From assembly GCA_020284085.1 (NCBI GenBank), contig JACEVL010000998.1:26631-90630 (forward strand): a DNA stretch of 64,000 bases, written 5' to 3'. This DNA comes from Aporrectodea caliginosa. Taxonomy: Eukaryota; Annelida; Clitellata; Crassiclitellata; Lumbricidae. The stretch's first letter is position 1. Each line of letters starts with the position of its first letter. Position numbers and translations under genes: made by a program. Below are positions 55,303-64,000 of this stretch, piece by piece. The notes beneath the pieces are model-generated. The model did not search any database. It saw only the letters and a list, made by a program, of their open reading frames with translations, and was not told the DNA's origin.

Positions 55303-56235
55303 ATTGTTTCAATAAACGAAAATATTATATATTATATTATGCTTCATTCTAAGATGGTTGATAGCTTGAATGACTGAATGTCTGACTGACTGACTGACTG
55401 ACTAATTGATGGACTGACGGACTGACCGATTGAATGTGCGAGTCTGATACTGAACCGATGCATATTGTTTTATTTTCACTCACTCACTTAGTGATTCGCT
55501 TAAGCATCGCGCAATACTTAATGACACAATTAAACATTGATTCACGGCTGGCTGACTAATACGATCCATATTGTTTTATTATAAAGTCGCCCGTCAAATT
55601 TTAAACACTGCGGTTTCTTCACTGCTCTGTTTTCATGTTTCTAGACTGTTTGTTGCCACTGCAAAGAAGATGGATTTCAAATCAACGTTGCTTATATATC
55701 TTTCGCATTAACACCGAAGACCATCGCTGCTTCGCTTCAATGACGCTCCCAAAATAGTATCAGAATGATATTTTGAGAAGATCAAATAGCAGCGTGAGAA
55801 CAAAGCAGGAACAATGTGAGAACACTGTGAGTGCGATATTGATACACAAAGAGAACGACGACTTGGAATATAGGACGGCGTATCTATGAGCACATGATTA
55901 AATACCTAGAGATATTCATAAAGTTTTGATTGAATGAATAAATGGCTGGTTTTGAACAGTTGTATTGAGTTGAGTAATTATGGATTTTAGATTGTTTCTA
56001 TACGGTTGTCGCATGCCAATGGATTATCACAATAATTATTGTTTTGATCGATTTGACAACCTCATTGTCATGCGAACGGCATTTCTGCATAAAACGCAGT
56101 CTTCTGGATAACCAACAGCCTTTAATATTATTTTCATGCATGAAGTGCAGTACCGATGCAACACTGTTATGGCAAATTCTTAAAATTGCACATATTGCAG
56201 GGTTGTAAGGGTACTCTACAAGGTGATCAGCTCAC
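55303..56235 (+). other. 3' part of duplicated block, no gene
   Basis: After the SINE remainder, the sequence aligns with 62640-63490: a TGAC run at 55383, TTTCTAGACTGTTTGT, AACACCGAAGACCA and the ATTCATAAAGTTTTGATTGA words are shared. Frames in this region are short and without motifs. Confidence 0.6.
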
Positions 56236-56416
56236 TGTTATTAGGGCTGATAGCCTCCATTCCATTGAGGTGAAACGGCTTACAATGGGCATAACCAGAT
56301 GCAACAAAATAGGTTCATTAAATTTGTAGCATTTACTACAATGATTTAGATGACCTATAAAACTTTACGCGCTTTTCATGCAGACTAAGTTTGACTTGGC
56401 TGCAGTCAGAAAACAG

Positions 56417-56956
56417 CAGTGTGATTTTCCTTACAGATTTTATTTTAGTTATAGTTACAGTTATAGTTAATGGTTTTATTTTAGTTATAGTTATAGTTAT
56501 AGTTAGTATTATTTTTTAGTTATAGTTATAGTTATAGTTAATGGGTTTTTATTTTAGTTAATTTTAGTTACTACTTAGTCACAATAATTAAGGCTATAAG
56601 CAAAATTGTGCGTATTAACATGCTGTTTCACAATTTGCTCAGAGCTTTGAAAGCCTTTGAAGCATGGGTGCTTTCATCTTCATGAATACACGAGTTTCCA
56701 AAGTAACTGACAAATTTCATAATAAAAATATCGCATATTTCGTTCTCATTTATGTCGAATCGTCCATATTGCACTTCCTATTTTTATTTTTGTATTAACG
56801 AAAATAAAGATGAATTTTCGTTATTGTTATTTTCGTTATAGTTATAGTTATAGTTAATGATATTTTTAGTTATAGTTATAGTTATCGTTAACGAAATCAT
56901 TTTATTTTCGTTAACGAACATTTTCGTTATCGTTATCGTTAACGAGAATCACACTG
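56417..56956. mobile_element. hAT-like MITE with TTATAG repeats
   Basis: The ends CAGTGTGATTTTC and (minus strand) CAGTGTGATTCTC are flanked by GAAAACAG and GAAAACGC, a 6-of-8 match. The interior is made of TTATAGTTATAG and CGTTAACGAAAAT words that form inverted arms. No coding capacity. Confidence 0.75.
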
Positions 56957-57200
56957 GAAAACGCTCACATATTTTAGCTTCACCACATGACTGATCTCGA
57001 CTCCGCTGACGCTGATGTTCTTACACGTAGTACATAGACGTAATCCAATCCTTATCACTTGAGATTTGGTTACATTTAACTTCATGTCAATACTTTGTAG
57101 CTCAACAGAGCAAATGCCAACCATAGCTTGGAGTTCACACAGCGATGCTGACATTAAAATAAGGTCACCTGCATACACGACACACCCCAAGTAGGCCTAC
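56957..57200 (-). pseudogene. LINE reverse transcriptase fragment with altered active site
   Basis: The minus strand reads LGCVVYAGDLILMSASLCEL, where the family has YADD, and continues IDMKLNVTKSQVIRIGLRLC and ISHVVKLKYVSVF. The Asp-to-Gly change would inactivate the enzyme. At the 5' side a TAGGCCTA (57192) introduces an in-frame stop. Confidence 0.75.
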
Positions 57201-58919
57201 GTCTCCCCAATTCTGCACTCAAGGCTGGATCGACTTAACTTTAAATTATGTCTTGGGATTCCGGTCGGGAAAACACACTTTTGCCTTGCTCAAGGAAGCG
57301 GCCAATGCTAAACCTTCCTTGGACAGCTCGAACTGTATGAACAGAGTTAGTATCAAACAGCAATTGAAGACCTAGAGCAATACCTAGGTATGTCGGAAAT
57401 TATGAGTTTCGGGAATAATAATAATGGCTTCAAAGATCTCATACTTCAAGCTGCTGTATCTAAGCTATAAGACGACATATCGACAAGCTGTTTGAAGCAC
57501 CACATAACTATTATTGTTTTTAACGAAACTGTTACATTATGCAATGCGAAAGATAACCTTATTGTTTTTTACACGACATTTTTCTTCATACGGTACCGGG
57601 TTATTGAAATAAACAACATTTAACCATCAGTATCATTACAGGTGCGTTAACAGGTTATGTGGACACAGTTTGTTCTCTAGCAGCTGCATTACCACACATG
57701 TCATCTTGTGTTAGTCGACATACCTTTTTATTGCACCAAATAGTCGCCATTACACAGTACAAAAATCGTGCAAGAAGCCGTGTATGTCAACTAACCTGAC
57801 TGTTGCACCGCTGTCAATTCAAAGATTACAAGAAAACAGGACAATCTTGTTATCATACCTGGATATTGCAGCTGAGAAATGGTAGAATATTGCCGGATGC
57901 AAAATCCTTTTTGTTGTTGACATAACTTTTTTGTCAAAAATTACAGTAAAAAATATTCAGATCTGTATCAAGTTCATAGGGATATACAATACTATATTCC
58001 GATCACGCTGACATACTTTTTCGAAAGAAAGAGGCATGTCGAAATAAATGGGTATTGCTCTAAGGTCTTCAATTATATGTCGAAATTAGAAGGAGAAAGG
58101 ATGTGGGCAGTTTCGACTTGCAGAATAGCTTTAACTCGAATAGAGACAAACAGCATTTAATTTTCTTTAGTAGGCTTATAATAATTTAGAAACAGTTCGA
58201 TGACAGCAGTGTCGCAGAGTTCCCTGTGAAATTCTCTACACGCACAAGTGTATCATCGACATTAAGTAAGTACATGTAACTAAGTATTTTCTTTATTAAA
58301 CCAATGCATATCCGCACTCTGTTGTACAACAATCAACTGTCAATATGAGTACAACATTCTAACAATTAACGTCTGCAAGAGGTAGACAATGGTCATGCGA
58401 TCGCAGTAGCAGGGTATTTTGTTGGGGCTTTTTTGGTGGAAGTTAACTATGTAGTAAGTGGCCCTAAAACTAAAAGTTCAATTTAGGACATTAAGCACTA
58501 CCTATGCAAAATCTTTTTCGTAGTGTTTCAAGAAAATGAAATATTGGACTGCTCCGTATACAGGCACTTTCGCTCCAAAAGATCAGTCGGGTCATAAGCG
58601 GTCCATGCCTTAATGTTGTTGCAACAAGCTTTTCATTATAGCGCAAGTTTTGTTTATTCAAAAAAACCGTTAACTTATCACAACGCAGGATTGAGGCTTT
58701 CTTGCGTGAGCAAACACGTGATAAATTGCAGAGGACGGAATCTAGGAACTTCGTAACTTGATGTCTATTGTCAGCTCAGGATGGTGACTCGTCCAGACAG
58801 CTGAGCACGTCTAGCTTCTTTAAGACTTAACCGTCAGTTAGACTGGCGTAGGCTGCGCTTTTCTGAGGTGCTATTACTTTCTAACTACTTTACATATACA
58901 CTTACACACATGTTCTGTA
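57201..58919. other. No gene seen; LINE tail-like AAGTA units at 58264
   Basis: About 1.7 kb without a supported frame. At 58264-58330 GTAAGTAAGTAC followed by TTTCTTTATTAAACC resembles the 3' ends of the family E LINEs at 34640 and 37640 and may be a short tail fragment. Confidence 0.35.
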
Positions 58920-59306
58920 TCAAATGCAGAATGGTATGCCTGCCAAGTGTACTTTTAAAAACGCAAGTAGCCTCCGTGAAACTGACGGTCGTTGAAGAAA
59001 AGCTGGATTAAATTCTTTGTAGCTCTTCGTCATATCGATCTCCCGGCTTCGACCCATACTATTAATTCTGTTTCGTTCCAGAATGAGTCTGTTTGACAGG
59101 CCATGCCTTTCCGTAAGAGAACTGTTAACCGCATTAGAATACCCGAGTACGAAAACACCCTGCAAGCAAGAAAGCGAAGCAGAAGGGGAAAATAGACCCT
59201 GAGCGTGTTGCCATTGTATCCAATGCAGGGTAATGGAAAACTTTGATAGCATTGTCATTACAGTGTACGAAGTATTAGTTAAAGGGCAACCAATGTCGCT
59301 AATCAT
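58920..59306 (-). CDS. Unrecognised 128-codon open reading frame
   Basis: The minus-strand frame (MISDIGCPLTNTSYTVM to HLAGIPFCI) has no motif, signal peptide or repeat that I recognise. Its start overlaps the first unit of the 141-bp tandem duplication. It is probably a chance frame. Confidence 0.12.
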   Translation of the reverse strand: MISDIGCPLTNTSYTVMTMLSKFSITLHWIQWQHAQGLFSPSASLSCLQGVFVLGYSNAVNSSLTERHGLSNRLILERNRINSMGRSREIDMTKSYKEFNPAFLQRPSVSRRLLAFLKVHLAGIPFCI

Positions 59307-59530
59307 GATCTGTTACAGAGAAGTCCAGATGAGATCAGAAAGTTCGAGAAAAACTAGAAGCTATTCCAAACCACAATAAACAGTGATTAGCATTGTCATT
59401 ACAGTGTACGAAGTATTAGTTAAAGGGCAACCAATGTCGCTAATCATGATCTGTTACAGAGAAGTCCAGATGAGATCAGAAAGTTCGAGAAAAACTAGAA
59501 GCTATTCCAAACCACAATAAACAGTGATTA
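59248..59530. repeat. Perfect tandem duplication, 141-bp period
   Basis: The segment beginning GCATTGTCATTACAGTGTAC is repeated exactly once, head to tail, with no difference seen between the units. This is either a very recent duplication or an assembly artefact. Confidence 0.92.
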
Positions 59531-60279
59531 CCTTGGAAAGCTGCCTTAAAAATCTTTAATCTAACACAAGAGGGTGATTTTATAATGCATTTATCGTCAG
59601 AAACATATTGCTTCGAATTGATTCAACCGTCCGTAAATACATTCTGTTTGGAGACAATCAGAAAGGTTTTCCTTGCTCGATGACCAACGTTGAGGAAAAA
59701 CCTACAGGTTGTTCAGATTTGCTGCGATTTCTGCCAATAACTTGTAGAAGGCGGCGCGACTATAGTTCTCTGTGGCATCTCAGTGCAAGTAAAAAATTTA
59801 ATATTTTAAGCGATGACGTCGGTATTCTGTTTCGTGAATGACGTTCGAAGTCAATTATAATAGTTCAGCCGTGATTAACGCTACAGCAGAGAGAATTATT
59901 AATCCTTAAGGAGAGTAAAGCAGAGTCATTGCATAACACATTTTCATCTTATCAAAGACAAGTTCAGTGGTGTTGTTTAATTATTGAAGGCATTGGATGT
60001 GTTGTTGTGTAATGAAACAGTATGCTGAGGCTGAATAAGATAGACATATAGGCCTATACGTACAGAGAGAACAGGATGCAAAGAACACCTAGCTTTGGAA
60101 ATAATGCTTTGGCCATTTATCATTGCAAGATTGCAGTTCTGCTCAATACGGTAATACCATAGTTGAACCTAGGTGGATCTTACAGGAAACCTAGTAACTG
60201 CACCCTTTTGAGTTCTATGAATCAGTCCTATATGGTTATCCTGAAAGCCAAATTGATTTTTTCCGGACAGTACCAATAT
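59531..60279. other. No recognised gene
   Basis: A 77-codon frame at 59608-59841 (MLRIDSTVRKYILFG to GILFRE) shows no motif. One TAGGCCTA lies at 60049. Confidence 0.35.
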
Positions 60280-60287
60280 CTAAATAC

Positions 60288-60291
<4 letters not shown>

Positions 60292-60331
<40 letters not shown>
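60292..60331. repeat. TA microsatellite
   Basis: A run of about 20 TA units in copy 2 of the duplicated block. Confidence 0.95.
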
Positions 60332-60334
<3 letters not shown>

Positions 60335-60785
60335 CATTTCCTTAAGGGAACACAGTGCGTATCTGGCGGTAGGTTACAGCAATCTCAGTCTGTTACAAAT
60401 CTTGTCTAAGGAAATACTGAGTGAGACTTTGTCTTCTAAATTTAAAACAGACGTTACTGCGATTAGGATAGTAAGACTTGCGCTAACTGAATCTTATAAG
60501 CTCTCACCTGAATCCAGACATAACCAAACAAGCCCCAGGCACCTTAATTGCAGGCCTTGGACTTCATAAGCAACGCTTTGTGCATAGTATAACACTAATT
60601 TTCTTTCTGACCGCATTACTATTTGATACAGTTACTGGACATTGACATGAGCGAGCAATTTCTCAGACAATAAATATGTGTCAGGTGCTACTCAGGAATT
60701 TACGATGCGACGTGATAGAAATTCACAAAATGCGAGAGTGACTACGTGTTCCCATGCATGTCCTGTGATGGCTGTGAAGCAATAG

Positions 60786-60792
60786 TATATAA
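60786..60792 (+). promoter_or_regulatory. TATA box of Gly/Tyr-rich peptide gene 2
   Basis: TATATAA lies 91 bp before the ATG, in a context conserved with 52224. Confidence 0.7.
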
Positions 60793-60882
60793 GGTGGTAG
60801 GATCGTTGACTTTCAGTAAGCATCTGATACAGTCAACCATCCAGTTGTGTCCTATCGTCTGTAGCTGCTTGAGATCGCAAAG

Positions 60883-61098
60883 ATGAAGACCGTCATTGCT
60901 TTGTTCCTGTTGGCCGTTGCTATTGTCGGGGTCACGTCTGGCAGTGGATATGGAGGATATGGTGGTGGATATGGTGGGTACGGAGGGTACGGTGGTGGAT
61001 ATGGTGGATACGGTGGATATGGCGGAGGTTATGGAGGATACGGTGGTTACGGAAATGGTGGATATGGTGGCTACGGAGGTTACGGATATGGACATTAG
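60883..61098 (+). CDS. Small secreted Gly/Tyr-rich peptide, paralogue 2
   Basis: The frame is 71 residues, the same length as paralogue 1, with an almost identical signal peptide (MKTVIALFLLAVAIVGVTSG; Phe to Val at position 17). The mature part consists of GGY units with more GGGY spacers, one Asn, and the end GYGYGH. So unit number has been reshuffled while total length stayed equal. A GGTGAGC follows the stop by 8 bp, as in paralogue 1 (GGTAAGT), so a 3' UTR intron is possible. Defence or matrix roles are inferences from composition only. Confidence 0.85.
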   Translation: MKTVIALFLLAVAIVGVTSGSGYGGYGGGYGGYGGYGGGYGGYGGYGGGYGGYGGYGNGGYGGYGGYGYGH

Positions 61099-61869
61099 AA
61101 AAGGTGAGCCATCCACAACATAAATCGATCAAAACTGACGGGTGATTAAGATTGCGTTACATTCAATATAAGAATGTTGCTCCTTGGAAGGAAGTAATTA
61201 AAATATCCAGAGGTTTACACACAAACAAACATTTGCAGAGAGGCTTGTGATTGTGTGTTGTAAGCCATATATGGGGGGGGGGGAATGAGGTACATAAGTT
61301 AATAATAAGACTGTAGCTTGGACTTTTAGCAAACTCTGGGAGACGGTAATCGAAACTGTCGATTACAGGGGCCACTGGAAGTTACCGTGTTTAGAAGATG
61401 AAGAGCAGTTTCTTTGCATCTCCCAGGATAGCACCTCATGTTAGCAACTTCATTTTTTACATAGCCTCAGCATTTAGGGATGAGCGCATGGCCAGTCTTC
61501 TTATTGCTGCCTGAGTTTGACAGTAAAGGGTGAAGTTTTGTGTACTAGTTGTAGATGCACATGGTAAAACTACGTTTTGACTTTTCTTGCAACTATGGCA
61601 CACACGCACGCTCAGAATCCCGACACACAATCTGAATTTGATTTTAGGATGCAAGTGTATATATGAATATTTCAAGCGAAGTTGATAATACAGTCAATGA
61701 ACTTCAGATTACGATAAGGCTATTAGTTCTACTTATATAGATCATGCCACATACATGCTCGTTGTTTGGGTAATATATATATATATATACGAGCAAAGCC
61801 ACACGTTTACTGCATGGACATAATTATCACGGAATTAGGTGATGAATTTAATTGCTTATTTGATTCTAT

Positions 61870-62150
61870 TTTCAATTCAATTTCAATTCAATTCAATTTA
61901 TTGATCCCAAATTAACAACAAAACAAATCACACAATCAGGTGAAATAAAGTAAGAAAAAGAAACGAGTAGCAGCATAGCACAAGATTGTATGTTTACAGA
62001 TAGTTACAAAACATAGTTGGATGTTGTTGTCAGTGAGAACAAAAGGCACCCAAAAGGGACTAGTCCCGCTAAGAAGGGGCCTGTTGTTAGGAAGTAAGTA
62101 GGTATTCGACGGCGAACGCTGTATAAATAAAAAGGAAACAATAAATGGGA
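61870..62150 (-). mobile_element. LINE 3' UTR fragment with AATTG tail
   Basis: TCAAT units at 61872-61900 lead into TTTATTGATCCC. On the minus strand this is a LINE-like 3' end with AATTG tail. At 62056 the words GGGACTAGTCCCGCTAAG and GGGGCC resemble the GGGACCTTGGTCCCACTAAG word in the LINE 3' UTR at 54507, so it belongs to a related family. Confidence 0.6.
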
Positions 62151-62232
62151 TTTGTCCCCACATATGCGACTTAGTCATGGGTATACCATGGAAATTTATG
62201 ATGTGGAATCATCGAACGCACATGTATATTAA

Positions 62233-62627
62233 GGATCCTGAGTGGCCGAGTGGGTTGGTGCCCGCTCGCCGCGCCGGCGCCCCGGGTTCGCTTCCCGGTC
62301 GGGTCGGATTATCAGAGATTAATTTCTCGGATCTTTACTGCGGGTGGCTCGGTCGCATTATAAACGTGGAGTACAATACAACACAATATACTGGGGGCGC
62401 GGTGGTGTAGGGGTATGTTCGATGCCTTGCAGCTGGAGGGTTGCGGGTTCGGATCCACCTCAAAGTCGCCGCGTAGGGACACTGGGCAAGTCCTTCACTC
62501 GCAATTGCTCATGCGCTTCGGCGTGAAACTCCGATTCAGCGTTCGCGCAGTAGTCGGGAGCGCCTCTGAATGGGAAATCTGGTTGGGGCGCTATAACAAG
62601 TGTTCAAATACAATACAATACAATACA
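62233..62627 (+). mobile_element. Dimeric tRNA-derived SINE (A+B), copy 2
   Basis: A family A SINE (A box TGGCCGAGTGG) is joined to a family B SINE (from about 62395, A-box-like TGGTGTAGGGG). The whole is flanked by ATATTAA at 62226-62232 and 62628-62634. The same A+B order with its own duplication is at 11018-11425. Confidence 0.92.
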
Positions 62628-63505
62628 ATATTAAACAATGATAATATTTATTAAGATGGGTTGATAGCTTAAATGACGGACTGACTGAATGACTGACTAA
62701 GTGTCGGACTGACCGACTGACCAACCGAATAAGCGAGTGACTCACTCATTGACTCAATGATTCACAGAAGGATCGTGCAATACTTTAAGACACAATTGAA
62801 CATTGCTTCAAGGCCTATGACAAATGCGATCTATATTTTTAAGTGGTCCTATCAAAGATTAAACACTACGGCTTGTTCACTCTTTGTTATGTTTCTAGAC
62901 TGTTTGTGGCCACTGCAAAGAAGATGGAATTCAACTCTACGTTCGTTACATATCTTTCGACTTAACACCGAAGACCACCGCTGCTTCAATGACGCGACCA
63001 AATTATAGTATCAGAATAAATCAACATTGCGAGGACATTGTGAGAACACTGCGAGGACAGTGTGAGAACAAGCAGGAACAATGTGCGAACATTGTGAGGG
63101 CGATATTGATAGCCTACACAAAGAGAATGACGACTTTGAATATGGGGCGGTGTATCTATGGGCACAGGAACAAATACTTAGTGATATTCATAAAGTTTTG
63201 ATTGAATAAATGGCTGGTTTTGAAAAGTTGTGTTGAATTGAGTAATTTTGGATTTTAGATTGTTTCTATACGGCTGTCGCATGAGCATGTATTATCGTAT
63301 ACTATTTTGATCGATTTGACAACCTCATTGTTATGCGAACGGCACTTATGCATAAAACGCAGTCTTCTGGATAACCAACAGTCTTTAATATTATTTCATG
63401 CATGATGTGCAGTATACCGATGCAACACTGTTATGGCACATTTTGAAATTTTTACATATTGCAGAGTTGTAAGTGTACTCAAAGGTGTTCAGCTCACTTT
63501 TGGTA

Positions 63506-63932
63506 TGTGTGAACTAATGTTTTGCATATATAATGAGCACATGTGTTCCTTATGTTGATATATATATATAATGTGTATTCGATTGTTAAGCGTTTTAGTC
63601 TTAGGCCTTAGTTGCGCTGTCGGCTCGTGGGCGCTTGGCCTAAAGTAGCCTAAACATTGGCTGACGGTAGATTCTCTTTACACGTGCAGTTAGCGCGCCA
63701 AACTTAGAAACTGCTGATGACAGTGAATTTGAACTATACAGTGAAGTACAGTTGTTGTAAGGCAAGAGTTGAGTTTGTTGTTATTAAACTGTGTTTGAAG
63801 AAAGAAAGAAACATTCAAAGAACTGTGTCAATTTAATTCTTAAACAGTTAGAAGTCGTTGAGCAATTTATATGTAGAGATAAGGAAAGTTCTTGAGGTAG
63901 GTCACAACTAAGAAAGAAAAGAGTTGGTGACA
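63506..63932 (+). mobile_element. 5' LTR of an LTR retrotransposon
   Basis: The segment starts TGTGTGAAC and ends GGTGACA (TG...CA), about 427 bp long, and lies directly upstream of a primer-binding site. It begins where the match between the two duplicated blocks stops, so it inserted into copy 2. ATTAAACTGTG at about 63784 may be a poly(A) signal region. The 3' LTR lies outside the window, so the target duplication cannot be checked. Confidence 0.75.
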
Positions 63933-63936
63933 TATT

Positions 63937-63957
63937 TGGTGGCAGCGGTGGGATTCG
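63937..63957 (+). promoter_or_regulatory. Primer-binding site complementary to tRNA-Leu 3' end
   Basis: TGGTGGCAGCGGTGGGATTCG begins four bases after the LTR. Its complement is CCCACCGCTGCCACCA preceded by CGAAT, the 3' end (with CCA) of animal tRNA-Leu(AAG/UAG). LTR retrotransposons prime minus-strand synthesis with a tRNA bound just downstream of the 5' LTR. Confidence 0.85.
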
Positions 63958-64000
63958 GAAACAACGTCTGGGATTCGAAACAACGTCTGGGATTCGAAAA
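63951..64000 (+). repeat. Tandem 20-bp leader repeats after the PBS
   Basis: The words GGGATTCGGAAACAACGTCT and GGGATTCGAAACAACGTCT follow each other, and a third unit starts before the window ends. Each unit repeats the GGGATTCG of the primer-binding site. Confidence 0.85.

Larger units (their letters stand above)
51720..56235 (+). repeat. Segmental duplication, copy 1
   Basis: With insertions removed, this block is colinear with 60280-63500: shared upstream flank (GGTAGGTTACA), peptide gene, downstream unique sequence, the TGACTGACTGAC run, a CACTGCAAAGAAGATGGA region and the CGATTTGACAACCTCATTG end. Copy-specific insertions are a hAT element (52655), a family C SINE, a LINE 3' UTR and a hAT fragment. 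Confidence 0.88.
60280..63500 (+). repeat. Segmental duplication, copy 2
   Basis: This is colinear with 51720-56235 apart from insertions. It begins near an AT run (60292-60331) that corresponds to the ATATCTATATATC stretch at 51722. It ends near 63490, where the LTR retrotransposon begins. Copy-specific insertions are a LINE 3' UTR (61870) and a dimeric SINE (62233). Confidence 0.88.

Overview
This window looks like animal nuclear DNA, most likely from a marine invertebrate; the phylum cannot be fixed from the sequence alone. The evidence is a spliced GT31 glycosyltransferase gene of the animal core-1 (T-synthase) family, three families of tRNA-derived SINEs, several LINE clades, many hAT and Tc1/mariner/pogo elements, and long microsatellites. 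Nothing suggests a prokaryotic insert. The window is gene-poor and is mostly a nested record of transposons. Only three host genes are well supported.

Layout. 1-1014: THAP/P-element-type transposase frame on the minus strand, cut by the window edge. 1.5-11.4 kb: SINEs, an 8-bp-TSD hAT element (3233-4750), a LINE split by another TIR element (6515-9005), hAT fragments, an RLE-type LINE fragment and a dimeric SINE. 12.7-17 kb: a decayed invertebrate repeat gene, two LINE remnants and a CCA-array segment that recurs inverted at 44 kb. 18274-21766: three-exon core-1 beta-1,3-galactosyltransferase-like gene with SINEs in intron 1. 22-29 kb: foldback element, hAT elements, a mariner carrying a SINE, and a pogo element inserted in the arm of a larger MITE. 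29.3-33.4 kb: a 4.1-kb hAT that swallowed a second hAT and an RLE-type LINE flanked by TAA arrays. 33.6-40.2 kb: possible large element with repeated CCACTCCGTTAC motifs, itself hit by three LINEs and a TIR element. 40-51 kb: retroelement remnants, a single N at 44070 beside the inverted duplicate, a long L2/CR1 reading frame (46.6-47.6 kb), an RTE remnant, and a long hairpin (49.7 kb). 51.7-63.5 kb: two diverged copies of a several-kb block, each carrying one small secreted Gly/Tyr-rich peptide gene behind the same TATA promoter; the copies have since gained different transposons. 63.5-64 kb: the 5' LTR, primer-binding site and leader of an LTR retrotransposon, cut by the window edge.

Three threads link these parts. 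The word TAGGCCTA occurs at least 23 times and can be seen as an insertion in aligned repeats; it is what excision of a TA-targeted element ending in GG would leave, and the pogo element here has such ends. A SINE family shares its 3' stem-loop with the L2/CR1 LINE in the same window, which suggests that the LINE mobilises it. Several elements with clean target-site duplications, plus one empty site in a paralogous copy, allow relative dating of insertions. Percent identities were not computed; all alignments were made by eye.
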